Origin: DATKWD01 sp035529695
Lineage (GTDB): Bacteria; Actinomycetota; Acidimicrobiia; Acidimicrobiales; Salinilacustritrichaceae
NCBI GenBank assembly: GCA_035529695.1
Contig: DATKWD010000016.1
Coordinates: 1 to 64,000 of the forward strand
Length of the DNA stretch: 64,000 nt
Direction: 5' to 3'
Of the stretch, positions 8,472 to 17,800 are shown in pieces. The position numbers were made by a program, and so were the translations under genes. The notes below the pieces were generated by a model. The model was not told the origin of the DNA, ran no database searches, and worked only from the letters and a program-made list of their open reading frames with translations. Positions within the stretch are counted from its first letter, which is position 1; every line of letters begins with the position of its first letter.

Positions 8472-9546
8472 GGAGGAGCTCCTGTTCGAGGCGGTCGAGT
8501 GCGAGGGTGAGGGCGACGAGGTCGTCGTCGGAGGACACCGGGGCGGCGCGAAGCAACCCTTCGACGTCGTGGACGTCGCGGCCGGTCCGGTCGGCCACGG
8601 CGGTCGCGACGATGGCGGCATCGGTTGCCGGACCGAGGCCGAGGGCCGCGGCGAACGAACGCGTCGACGCCGCGGCGATCGTCTGTGCCGACAACTGCGG
8701 ATCGCGGCGCTCGGCCAGGAGATTGCCGACGGCGCTCACGAACTCACTGCTGTCGATCTCGATCGGTTGTGGCTCGGCGACGGGACGGCCCAGCCGGATG
8801 GTCCTCCACAGGGCATAGACGACGAAGGCGATCGCGAGCTGCACCAACGCCAGCTTGATGCCGGGTGCGACGAGGTCGGACAGGCTCTTGTCGCCGGTTC
8901 CGGGCTCGGGCGGTTCGAGGAACGCGATCCGGGTGCCGGGTTCGGGCGCCAGCACCGTCACCGCCAACGCAGCGTTGTCCTCGCTGCCGAGCGTGCCGTT
9001 GGTGAACGCACCCGCCCCTCCGATCGAAACGACGGTGCCCTGTCGCCGGTCGCTCACGACGACGAAGGCCTCGACGCCGTCGCCGAAGCACGACTGGTCG
9101 CCGGGGAACACTGCGAGCGGGATGCCGCCGCTCGGGTCGACGCGGTCGAGCCCGGCGAACGCGTCGACGTCGCACTGGTCGGCGCCGATGGAGGCGTCGA
9201 CGAGGCCGCCGAAGAAGTCGCCGACCGCAGGTTGGGCCCCGAGTGGCGATCCCGGGTCGGTCACCACGAGCGTCCCGCCGGCCTGGACCCACTCGTTCAG
9301 GCGCTCGCGATCGATCTCGTCGAGGCGGTCTGCGAGCAGCAGGGCCACGTCGTGATCGCGAGGCACCGACGTGACGTCGACCTCGGCGTCGAACTCCTCG
9401 AGCAGCAGTACGAGGCCACGGGTGCCCAACTCGCCGGTGTTGTCGGGGTCGAGTGGTGGCCCGTCGTCGCCCGGCCCGCCCGACAGCAGGACCAGGCCGA
9501 AGAGCGCGAGGCCGACGAGAACCCAGGGAACGACGCGACCCCTCAT
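8449..9546 (-). CDS. DUF4350-domain membrane protein
   Basis: A 365-aa protein with one N-terminal hydrophobic helix (VVPWVLVGLALFGLVLLSG) that acts as anchor or uncleaved signal. A soluble DUF4350 domain follows (GTRGLVLLLEEFDAEVDV..., GGTLVVTDPGSPLG). A second membrane helix lies near residue 235 (IKLALVQLAIAFVVYALW), followed by a helical cytoplasmic tail. DUF4350 proteins are standard members of the MoxR/DUF58/DUF4129 cluster (Rv3691-like). It overlaps DUF4129 by ATGA and moxR by 23 nt. The two cysteines (ADQCDV, DQSCFGD) lie in the domain between the two helices. Biochemical role unknown. Confidence 0.85.
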   Translation of the reverse strand: MRGRVVPWVLVGLALFGLVLLSGGPGDDGPPLDPDNTGELGTRGLVLLLEEFDAEVDVTSVPRDHDVALLLADRLDEIDRERLNEWVQAGGTLVVTDPGSPLGAQPAVGDFFGGLVDASIGADQCDVDAFAGLDRVDPSGGIPLAVFPGDQSCFGDGVEAFVVVSDRRQGTVVSIGGAGAFTNGTLGSEDNAALAVTVLAPEPGTRIAFLEPPEPGTGDKSLSDLVAPGIKLALVQLAIAFVVYALWRTIRLGRPVAEPQPIEIDSSEFVSAVGNLLAERRDPQLSAQTIAAASTRSFAAALGLGPATDAAIVATAVADRTGRDVHDVEGLLRAAPVSSDDDLVALTLALDRLEQELLHGEPTPS

Positions 9547-10160
9547 CGCCTGGCTCCGGCAACGACCAGATCGAGCTCGACGAACCGGTCGCGCTCGACC
9601 GCGCCCGTCGGCTCGTCGCCGTACCAGGCCCGCTCGAACAGTGTCGAAGCCTCGTCGAAGGCCGGGCCGAGGTCGGGTCGGCGGTCGACGAGCTCGCGGC
9701 GGTACTCACCGGTCGTGCGACCGGGGATCTCGTCGAGCACCCCCTCGAGAACGAGCTGGCCGACCACGGCGCGATAGCGGGCCAGCAGACCGTCCTTCCA
9801 CCGGCCGTCGGCCTCGAATTCGTCGGCCCGGGTCCGCCACTCGGCCGGCGTCCGCGACAACTCGATCATCTCGGGCGTGGTGCCGGTCGCCCGATCGGCC
9901 ACCACGGTCCGGCTGAACCTCAGCACGAACCACAGGGTCAGCCCGATCGCCACGATGACCACCCCCCAGGCGAACAACGTCCCGGCACCGGTGCCGAGCA
10001 GCGCTTCGAACGCGCGGCCGAGCCACTCGCTGATCTGCTCCTGGATCCGGTCGAACAGCGACGGAGGTGGCCGACGGAACTCGACCCTCGAGAGGATCTC
10101 GTCGGCCCGCTCGTTGACCGATTCGGGATCGGGGACCGGGAGCGGGAGCTCGCCGATCAT
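9543..10160 (-). CDS. DUF4129-domain membrane protein
   Basis: A 205-aa protein with a single central hydrophobic helix (AGTLFAWGVVIVAIGLTLWFVLR). After it comes the cytoplasmic DUF4129 domain, recognisable from GRWKDGLLARYRAVVGQLVLEGVL and TTGEYRRELV...AFDEASTLFERAWYG. The start ATG (MIGELPLPVPD) overlaps the preceding gene's stop as ATGA. DUF4129 occurs in transglutaminase-like membrane proteins and in MoxR clusters; no transglutaminase domain is present here. It is probably part of a membrane complex with the DUF4350 and DUF58 proteins. Confidence 0.85.
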   Translation of the reverse strand: MIGELPLPVPDPESVNERADEILSRVEFRRPPPSLFDRIQEQISEWLGRAFEALLGTGAGTLFAWGVVIVAIGLTLWFVLRFSRTVVADRATGTTPEMIELSRTPAEWRTRADEFEADGRWKDGLLARYRAVVGQLVLEGVLDEIPGRTTGEYRRELVDRRPDLGPAFDEASTLFERAWYGDEPTGAVERDRFVELDLVVAGARR

Positions 10161-11074
10161 GCCGTGTCGAACAGTTCGGGAACCCGCATCTCGATGTCGA
10201 GGGCCTCGGTGCGGACTCGCAGATCGAGATAGAGCTCGACGCTCACGAGGGCCACGAACGGGGTGGTGATCAGCGACACCACCGCCGAGCCGACCCCGAG
10301 CACGATCCACCCGATGTCGAAGCCGATCACGGCGGCGATGAACGACGGCAAGAGCGTGAGCGCATTCGCGACCACCAGCTCGACGAAGAACGAGAGCAGG
10401 ATCACCCCGAGCACCGGGCCACGACGGCGAGACGTGAGTTGGTTCGAACGCTTCATCGACGCCAGCGGCCCGACCCTCTCGACCCCGATGACCGGGGCCA
10501 CGACCGTGAACGCGATGACGGCGAACACCCCGGGGACCACGAACAGGACGAGGCCGACGACCTCGATCACGTGGACGAGCACCCAGGAGATCAGGAGCGC
10601 GGGGGTCGCCTTGAGCGCATGGACGAAGGCAGCGCTTCCGTCGACCACCTGCCCGGCACGCTCGGCAGCCACCATCGTCGCCAATGCGGCCGCCACGTAG
10701 ACCAGCCCGATCGACGGCCCGATGAACGACACGACCTGAAGGGTGGAGTCGCTGCCGGTCTGCCCGTCGGCGAAGAGGCTCGGGTCGCTGCCCGAGAAGG
10801 CATCGATGAACGACTCGCCGCCCAGCACGTTGCGCTGGAGGTAGGCGACCACCACGGCGAACGGAACGACGAACAACGCAGAGGTGGTCACGACCTCGCG
10901 AGGATGACGCCGGAGGAATCCGAACGCGTGGTCGATGAGCTCGGTCGGGGTGCGCGGCGCGAGGGCAGGGCCACGGGCACGTCGTTCGTCGACGGGCGCA
11001 GGCCGCGGAGCACGGTCGATCGGTTGCGGCCGCGGGACGTCGCTCTCCTCGGCCGGAGATGCCCAGTCGGTCAC
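10157..11074 (-). CDS. Polytopic membrane protein of the MoxR cluster
   Basis: About 305 aa. A proline/arginine-rich cytoplasmic N-terminus (~50 residues) is followed by ELIDHAFGFLRRHPREVV and five or six hydrophobic segments: TTSALFVVPFAVVVAYL, FIGPSIGLVYVAAALATMVAA, LISWVLVHVIEVVGLVLFVVPGVFAVIAFTVVAPVIGVE, VILLSFFVELVVANALTLLPSFIAAVIGFDIGWIVLGVGSAVVSLI. The pattern resembles the glycerophosphoryl diester phosphodiesterase membrane-domain/DUF975 type of protein. It starts at GTG, forming GTGA with the stop of the PaaK-like gene, and ends in ATGA with DUF4129. It occupies the place of Rv3690-like membrane proteins. Confidence 0.75.
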   Translation of the reverse strand: MTDWASPAEESDVPRPQPIDRAPRPAPVDERRARGPALAPRTPTELIDHAFGFLRRHPREVVTTSALFVVPFAVVVAYLQRNVLGGESFIDAFSGSDPSLFADGQTGSDSTLQVVSFIGPSIGLVYVAAALATMVAAERAGQVVDGSAAFVHALKATPALLISWVLVHVIEVVGLVLFVVPGVFAVIAFTVVAPVIGVERVGPLASMKRSNQLTSRRRGPVLGVILLSFFVELVVANALTLLPSFIAAVIGFDIGWIVLGVGSAVVSLITTPFVALVSVELYLDLRVRTEALDIEMRVPELFDTA

Positions 11075-12057
11075 GACGTCACCACCGCAGGATCTCGCAG
11101 CGTGACGGTCACGCCCCCGGTGCCCGAGCTCGTGGCGTGCCCGGTCGCATGCACGCCGGTGCGAAGGCGCAACAGCACCGTGCCCGCCCATCCCAGCGAC
11201 GACCACACGACCTCGCCGTCGACGATCTCGACCACGTCTGCGTCCGCCGAGGTGACCAGCCCCGGCACGCCGCGACGTTCGCTCCACAGGCTCCGGACAC
11301 CGGGGGGTGCCCATGCAGACACGACCTCGGCACTCCATCGGGAGCACAACCGGGCGCGCTCGGCCGCGCTCGGCGGTTCGCCCACCACGATCGCCGTCGT
11401 CACGGCGTGACCCTCCACTGCGGCGAACATCGCGTCGATGGCAGCAACTGGACCGGCGATCACCGAGGCGTTTCCGTCGACGAGCACCGCTGGGTCGGGC
11501 GAAGTGAGGTGCATGGCGGTCACGCCGCCGGCCCGTGCGCCCAGCGAGAGCTGCCAGAAGGCTGTCTGGTCGGGCGCGAGCCCGACCGTGAGAAGCCGAT
11601 CGGCGCCCACGACGCCGGCGCGTTGGAGCAGACGTCGGCCCAGATCACCGAGGCGACGCAGGTCCGCGGCCGACCAGCCGGTCCTGAGGATGCCGTCACG
11701 TGTCCACAGCAGCGGTTTGTAGCGGGGAGCGAGCCGCTCGTGGTCGAGCTTGGCTCGACCCCCGGTCAGTCGGGCGGCGTGGCAGCGGAGACGAAGGCCG
11801 ACCGGGCCTTGCGAGCGGATCAGGTCCTGGGTCGGCTCCAACAGGTGGCCTGCTCCGCTGCCGACCTCGTCGAGCGTGGTCGGGCTGACACGCGCGAATT
11901 CGTCGAGCCCGGCGATGCGACCGTGATCGACGCCGGCCGCGTCGAGGGCTCGGCGGTGGACCTCCATGTACGGATGGATCTCATCGACGAGGTACCGGCG
12001 CAAGGCCCGGAACTGCCGCTTGCGCATCTGGCCGGGGCGGCTCGGCTCGGCGAACAT
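11071..12057 (-). CDS. Degenerate PaaK-like (adenylate-forming enzyme-like) protein
   Basis: About 328 aa. The N-terminus (LRRYLVDEIHPYMEVHRRALDAAGVDHGRIAGLDEFARVSPTTLDEV, residues ~20-65) resembles phenylacetate-CoA ligase. Later blocks also fit the fold (LLTVGLAPDQTAFWQLSLGARAGGVTAMHL; VSAWAPPGVRSLWSE). The Ser/Thr/Gly-rich ATP loop expected near LLWTRDGILRTGWS is missing, and I see no C-terminal catalytic lysine domain. It is probably not an active ligase. It starts at ATG MFAEPSRPGQ; an ATG 30 nt later (MRKRQFRALRR) is also possible. It heads the minus-strand MoxR operon and diverges from a methyltransferase gene, 30 bp away. Family assignment is by eye. Confidence 0.6.
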   Translation of the reverse strand: MFAEPSRPGQMRKRQFRALRRYLVDEIHPYMEVHRRALDAAGVDHGRIAGLDEFARVSPTTLDEVGSGAGHLLEPTQDLIRSQGPVGLRLRCHAARLTGGRAKLDHERLAPRYKPLLWTRDGILRTGWSAADLRRLGDLGRRLLQRAGVVGADRLLTVGLAPDQTAFWQLSLGARAGGVTAMHLTSPDPAVLVDGNASVIAGPVAAIDAMFAAVEGHAVTTAIVVGEPPSAAERARLCSRWSAEVVSAWAPPGVRSLWSERRGVPGLVTSADADVVEIVDGEVVWSSLGWAGTVLLRLRTGVHATGHATSSGTGGVTVTLRDPAVVTS

Positions 12058-12087
12058 CGTGTGCCGAACGTAGACCAGACTGCACGG

Positions 12088-12849
12088 GTGGACGGGTACA
12101 CCGCATCGACCTACGGAGACCGGTTCGCCGACGTCTACGACGACTGGTACTCCGACATCACCGATGCGGAGGCAACAGCTGACCTGGTCGCCGGGCTGGT
12201 CGAGCAGGTCACGGAACCGTCGGCCCGATCGGTCCTCGAATTGGGGGTGGGTACCGGTCGTCTCGCACTGCCGCTGCAGGCCCGTGACCTGCACGTGATC
12301 GGCGTCGATGCGTCGGACTCGATGCTCGATCAGCTCCGAGCCAAGCCCGGCAGCGACGGCATCGAGCTCCACGCCGCAGATCTCGGTGCGATGGACACCC
12401 TCGAACTCGGCCCGGTCGGAGTCGCCCTGTTGGCCTTCAACACGCTGTTCAACCTCACCACCGAGGCCGCCCAGCTCGCATGCCTGACCCGGTGCGTGTC
12501 ATGGCTGGCAAACGGCGGCTCGGTCGTGGTCGAGGCGTTCGTGCCCGCCGACGACCTGGCCGCGACAGGCCGACGGATCGAGCCGACCCGAGTCGCTGCC
12601 GACGAGGTCGTGCTGACGGTGAGCGAGGTGCTCCCAGACGGCCATTCGGTGCACGGTCAACACATCCACGTGCGCGAGTCGGGCATCAGGCTCCGCCCCT
12701 GGCAGCTCCGAGTCCTGACCCCGACCGATCTCGACGCGCTCTGCGAACGGGCGGGCCTGACCCTGACAGCTCGCTGGGGCGGGTGGCACCACGAGCCGTT
12801 CGGGCCGGACACCGATCGCCACGTGTCGATCTACCGGCCCACCCGATGA
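12088..12849 (+). CDS. Class I SAM-dependent methyltransferase
   Basis: About 253 aa. It opens YGDRFADVYDDWYSD, the usual start of this methyltransferase subgroup. Motif I is VLELGVGTGRLALPL (about residue 50) and motif II is VIGVDASDSMLDQLR. Then come AADLGAMDTLELGPVGVALLAFNTLFNL and WLANGGSVVVEAFVP. The C-terminus PFGPDTDRHVSIYRP is a beta-strand typical of the fold. The GTG start sits immediately before the conserved block. Substrate unknown. The gene stands alone between the divergent PaaK-like gene and galT (70-bp gap). Confidence 0.85.
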   Translation: MDGYTASTYGDRFADVYDDWYSDITDAEATADLVAGLVEQVTEPSARSVLELGVGTGRLALPLQARDLHVIGVDASDSMLDQLRAKPGSDGIELHAADLGAMDTLELGPVGVALLAFNTLFNLTTEAAQLACLTRCVSWLANGGSVVVEAFVPADDLAATGRRIEPTRVAADEVVLTVSEVLPDGHSVHGQHIHVRESGIRLRPWQLRVLTPTDLDALCERAGLTLTARWGGWHHEPFGPDTDRHVSIYRPTR

Positions 12850-12919
12850 AGGGTCGATGACGGCTCATCGCTGCGGCGTTACCCTGCTCGTCGATGTCGC
12901 CTGAGCACGTGCGCTGCCG

Positions 12920-13891
12920 GTGAGCCAACTCCGGTTGAACCCGCTGACGGGTCGCTGGGTCACGATCGCCACCGGCCGAGCCGACCGACCCGAGGACTTC
13001 GTCTCTCGCAACCTCGCCGTCGAGTCCGAGCCAGGACGCCAGTGTCCGTTCTGTCCGGGCAACGAAGAGGCGACCCCGCCCGCGCTCGAGACCTACGGCG
13101 GCGACGGCGCCTGGCAGGTCCGGGTCGTGCCCAACAAGTACCCCGCGTTCGAGGACGACGCGCCGCTCAGGGTCGAGGAGGTCGGCAAGGTGTTCTCGCA
13201 GGCGGGTGCGAGCGGGATCCACGAGGTCCTGGTGTTCTCACCCCACCACCTTCGCGGCTGGGAGGATCTCGATGACAAGCAGTGCGCTCTCGTGATGGCG
13301 GCGATCAGAGACCGGATCGAGGAGCACGGTCGCCACGACCCGGTCCGCTACACACAGGTGATCGTGAACCACGGACGTGAGGCCGGCGCATCGCTCGAGC
13401 ACGGCCACGGTCAGTTGCTCGGCGTCCCGTTCGTACCCACCGAGATCAGCGAGGAGATCGACGGGTTCGCCCGCTACGACGGCGAGTGCCTGCTCTGTGC
13501 CACGGTCGAGGAGGAGCTCAACGCCGGGCACCGGGTCGTCCTCGAGAACGACAAGGTCGCAGTGATCTCGCCGTTCTGGAGCGGTGTCCCGTTCGAGATG
13601 CTGGTCGTGCCCAGGGGCCATGAACGAGCGGTCGATCACACCCACCCGGGCGAGTTGGTGGCAGCGGGCAGAGCCACTCGCGACGCCCTGGCGCTGCTGC
13701 GTGACCGACTCGGTGAGGTCGCCTACAACCTGGTGTTCCACACCGCACCACACCACGACGACGTCGCGTTCCACTGGCACATCCACATCGTTCCGAGGCT
13801 GACCACCGCAGCCGGATTCGAGCAGGGCACCGGCGTGCTCATCAACGTCGTCGCACCCGAAGCAGCGACCCAGCACCTGCTTCGCGACTGA
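12920..13891 (+). CDS. galT: Galactose-1-phosphate uridylyltransferase
   Basis: A 323-aa HIT-superfamily nucleotidyltransferase of the Leloir pathway, transferring UMP from UDP-glucose to galactose-1-phosphate. The active-site motif is H161-G-H163 (SLEHGHGQLLG), as in the HxH subgroup that lacks the E. coli HPH spelling. A zinc pair C42/C45 (CPFCPGNE) is visible. The second half has FHWHIHIVPR, typical of this family. The start is GTG (MSQLRLNPLTGRW). No galK or galE is adjacent, so it may serve general sugar-1-phosphate or nucleotide-sugar interconversion. Confidence 0.88.
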   Translation: MSQLRLNPLTGRWVTIATGRADRPEDFVSRNLAVESEPGRQCPFCPGNEEATPPALETYGGDGAWQVRVVPNKYPAFEDDAPLRVEEVGKVFSQAGASGIHEVLVFSPHHLRGWEDLDDKQCALVMAAIRDRIEEHGRHDPVRYTQVIVNHGREAGASLEHGHGQLLGVPFVPTEISEEIDGFARYDGECLLCATVEEELNAGHRVVLENDKVAVISPFWSGVPFEMLVVPRGHERAVDHTHPGELVAAGRATRDALALLRDRLGEVAYNLVFHTAPHHDDVAFHWHIHIVPRLTTAAGFEQGTGVLINVVAPEAATQHLLRD

Positions 13892-13912
13892 GCGTCATCC
13901 TGGCGGTGGGGC

Positions 13913-14776
13913 TCAGCCGCCGCCCTCGCGGACGAGCGCAACACCGTCACGCGCCGCGTCGCCGTTCTCGAGGTGGGTGCGGAGTCGACGGACACCCTCG
14001 TCGGTGAGCTCCCAGCACCCGCTCTCGGCGGCTTCGTCGAACACGACGAACAGTGCAAACGTGTCGAGACCCGCCACCTCGATCCCGCCGTCCAGGACCG
14101 TTCCCTGGGCGTGGTCCTCCCAGCGGACGTCGACGGCCACCCGTTCGAACCTCGCCGCCTCGTCGGCTCCGGCGAGGAGGGCGCCGCCACCCGCGACGCC
14201 GCCGACCAACGTCGCCGTCACCGGACCGCCGGGATGGTCGAGGTCGAGCACGGTGAGGCTCTGGTGCTCTGGCGGTGCGACGACGAGCGCGCCTGCGCAC
14301 GTCCAGCCCGCCGGGCCACGAGGCGACCTGCGCCGGCCGGGCATCCGGTACAGCCTCGCGGCACCGGCACGTTCGTCGGCGTCGAAGCCGGGGACGTCGA
14401 AGTCGACGGTCACCAGCCGGGTTCCCCGCCGAGGCGACAACACGTGCACGAGGCGTTGCAGGGTGGCAGGAGCGAGGTACGTGAAGACGACGTCGGCGTC
14501 GAGGTCGACATCGAAGAGATCGCCTGCGATCACCTCGCCGTCGACTTCCCGCGTCTCGAGCGCGGCGCGAGCGAGATCGACGAGCTCGGGATCGCTCTCG
14601 ACGCCGACCACCCGAGCCCCTCTCTCGGCTGCTGCCACCAGGACCTGCCCGTCGCCACATCCCAGATCGATCAGCACCTCACCGGCGACCAGCCCCGACA
14701 GCGACAGGGCCTCCTCGACCGAGGCGAGATCACTGGGTGCCCAGAAGGGCCAGGTGCTGACATCCGCGCTGTTCAT
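13913..14776 (-). CDS. SAM-dependent methyltransferase-like protein
   Basis: A 287-aa protein with a clear SAM fold: LIDLGCGDGQVLVAAAERGARVVGVESDPELV at about residues 35-66, then VIAGDLFDVDLDADVVFTYLAPATLQRL. That last feature recalls small lysine methyltransferase-like proteins such as the FAM173 group. The C-terminal ~130 residues are a different, mostly beta domain (SLTVLDLDHPGGPVTATLVG...DGGIEVAGLDTFALFVVFD...) that I do not recognise. It starts at ATG (MNSADVSTWPFW). It converges on galT (21 bp) and diverges from the macroglobulin gene (110 bp). Confidence 0.75.
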   Translation of the reverse strand: MNSADVSTWPFWAPSDLASVEEALSLSGLVAGEVLIDLGCGDGQVLVAAAERGARVVGVESDPELVDLARAALETREVDGEVIAGDLFDVDLDADVVFTYLAPATLQRLVHVLSPRRGTRLVTVDFDVPGFDADERAGAARLYRMPGRRRSPRGPAGWTCAGALVVAPPEHQSLTVLDLDHPGGPVTATLVGGVAGGGALLAGADEAARFERVAVDVRWEDHAQGTVLDGGIEVAGLDTFALFVVFDEAAESGCWELTDEGVRRLRTHLENGDAARDGVALVREGGG

Positions 14777-14886
14777 CGCGACCCAGTGTGGCGGGCGATG
14801 GCCGCAGTGCACGACCTCGGGAACCAGACTCCCCGCCGCAGTCGTCAGATGGGGCACGCTGAGCGCCGACGACCGGGACATCCGCC

Positions 14887-17800
14887 ATGAACCGACAGGC
14901 CAGGAACCGACAGGCCAGAAACCGACAGCACGTGCAACGTTGGGTGATCGTGACGCTGTGCCTGGCCATGGTCGCCGGGGCGTGTTCGGGCGGGGAAGAC
15001 GAACCCGAGGCGGGTGCACGGTCGGAGAACGGAGCGGGGCCCTTCAGCCTCCGCCTGAGCACTGGCGAGCAGACGGGTGCTGCATCGTCGTCCCTGGCCG
15101 TCGCCGCCGGCGAGTCGCTGGCCGACGACCGGGTCGCGCAGATCACCGATCGACTGCCGACGCTCGAAGCCGACGACGACGACAAAGCCGACTTCACACG
15201 TCCGGCCGAGAGCCTCCCGCCACCCCGGGTGGGCGAGACGATCGAGCTCCCCTTCGGCGTCCCGGCGCAACAGGCCCCGCCCGAGGTGCCGTCGGGTCCG
15301 CTCGAGGTGCTCCGTCACCAGCCCGACGGCGACGTTGCGGTTGCGCCGTTCATCAGCGTCACCTTCAGCCAGCCGATGGTGCCGGTCGGCACGCTCGACC
15401 AACTCGATCTGACCGACGTGCCGATCGAGGTCACCCCCGAGGTCGACGGTCGCTGGCGATGGATCGGGACCCGCACTCTGCGGCTCGAACACACCACGAC
15501 CGAGATCGACCGACTTCCTGCGGCGACCGACTACACCGTCACGATCCCGTCGGGCACCGAGTCCGAGACGGGCGGGGCCCTGGCCGAGGAGTTCTCGTTC
15601 ACGTTCTCGACCCCGCCACCGCAGGTCATCTCGTTCACACCGTCGTTCGAGGTGATCGACACGGCCCCCGTCTTCGTCGCGACGTTCGATCAACGGGTCG
15701 ACCCCGATGCGGTGCTCGACACGATCGACCTCACCGCCGGTGGCGACACTCGTGGCGTCCGGCTGGCGACCGACGATGAGGTCGAGGCCGACGACGAAGC
15801 CCGCGCCCAGGTCGAACAGACGCTCGACGCCAGGGTCGTCGCCTTCACCCCGGACGCCGCCCTGCCGACTGGCACTGCGATCGAGATCGCCGTCGGGCCC
15901 GAAACGCCGTCGGCCGAGGGACCGCTCACCTCGGCCGAGCCGTTCGCCGAGTCGACCCGCACCTACGACGATCTGCGCGTCATCAACACCATCTGCGGCT
16001 TCGACGGGTGCCGACCGGGCAGCTTCATGGCGATCGAGTTCAACAACCCCATCGATCCCGAGGCATTCGACTCGGACTCGGTGAGCATCGAGCCCGACGT
16101 CGACGCCGCCTTCGCCCCGCAGGGCAACCAGCTCGTGATCCAGGGATCGACGCTCGCGAACACCGAGTACGAGGTCACGCTGCCGGCCGACCTGCTCGAC
16201 TCGTTCGGCCAGACCCTCGGCGACGACGAGAGGGTCACCTTCGACGTCGGCGAGGCGTCGCCCGTGCTCACGCGGTTTCCACGGCAGGTCATCACCACCG
16301 ATCCCTTCGCCGACCGCCCACGCGTCCCCATCGTCTCGATCGGCCACGAGTCGCTGCAGGTCACGGTCCACGACGTCGATGCCGCCGACTTCGGCGAGTA
16401 CGTGTCGTTCGTCGAGCGCTGGGACGGCGAGAACCTCGACGGGTTGCCGGGATGGACCGAGATCTCGTCGGAGACCGTCACCATCGACGAGCCCGCGCAG
16501 CTCACCGAGACCAACATCGACGTTCCCGACGGTTTCGTCGTGGTCACGGTCGAGCCGACCCGGTCGTTCGACCGTGACACCGAGGACTACTGGAACAACC
16601 GGCCGACGTTCGCGTGGGTTCAGACCACGGGCATCGGCCTCGACGCACTGGCGGATCAGTCCGACCTCGTCACGTGGGCGACCGACCTGAAGACCGGCGC
16701 GCCGATCGACGGCGTCACGGTCCGGCCGGCCGCATCGGGACCCGGGGTCATCACTGACGCCGATGGGCTCGCCACGTTGGGGCTCGACGGCGCGCGGTTC
16801 CTGCTGGCAGAGCGAGAAGACGACCAGACGATCCTGTTCCCCGAGTTCGGCGGACGGTGGGAGAGCTTCCCCGACCGCGATCAGGCCCGGTGGCACACCT
16901 TCGACGGCAGGGGCCTCTTCCGGCCGGGCGACGAGCTCAGGGTCAAGGGCTGGGTGCGCCGCCTGACCCTCGCAACCGACGCACGCATCACCGCCGTCCC
17001 CGACGGAGCGACGGTGCGGTACACGGTGCGCGACAACTTCGGCAACGACCTGGCCACCGGAGACCTCGAGCTCACCGAGCACGGGGGCTTCGACCTGACC
17101 GCGAACCTTCCCGCCGGGGCCGCGCTCGGCCCCGCGTCCGTCGAGCTGTTCCTGATCGGCGGCACCGACTTCGGCTCGGTCACGTCTCAGCACCCGTTCC
17201 AGATCGAGGAGTTCCGCCGTCCTGAATTCGAGGTGCTCACTGCAGCCGAGAGCAGCGAGCCCCAGGTCAGCACGGCTGCGGTGACGGTGTCGGCCGAGGC
17301 GACCTCCTTCGCCGGCGGGACCCTCCCCGATGCGCCGATCACCTGGCAGGTCACGACCCGCAACACCACCTACACCCCACCGAACCGACCCGACTTCACG
17401 TTCGGGGTCGCTCCGCCACCGTGGCTGTACGAAGACTTCGGATTCGGCGGAGGGATCGACGAGGAGTTCGGCGCGCCCTGTTGCTTCGGTGACGTCCCGT
17501 TCGAGGACGATGCCGAGAACTTCACCTACTCGGCCCGCACCGATGCGGCCGGCCGCCATCTCCTCCAGATCGACTTCTCCGGCCAGAGGCCCGACGAGCC
17601 GATCATCGTGTCGGCCAACGCCGCGGTCGAGGACGTGAACCGCCAGAGCTTCGGCTCGACGATCGACCTGCTGGTCCACCCCGCCGAGCTGTACGTGGGG
17701 CTCCGCAGCGAGCGGAACTTCGTCCGGCAGGGCGAACCGCTGGCGGTCGATGCGATCGTCACCGACATCGACGGCGCGCTGGTGGCCGACCGGGAGATCA

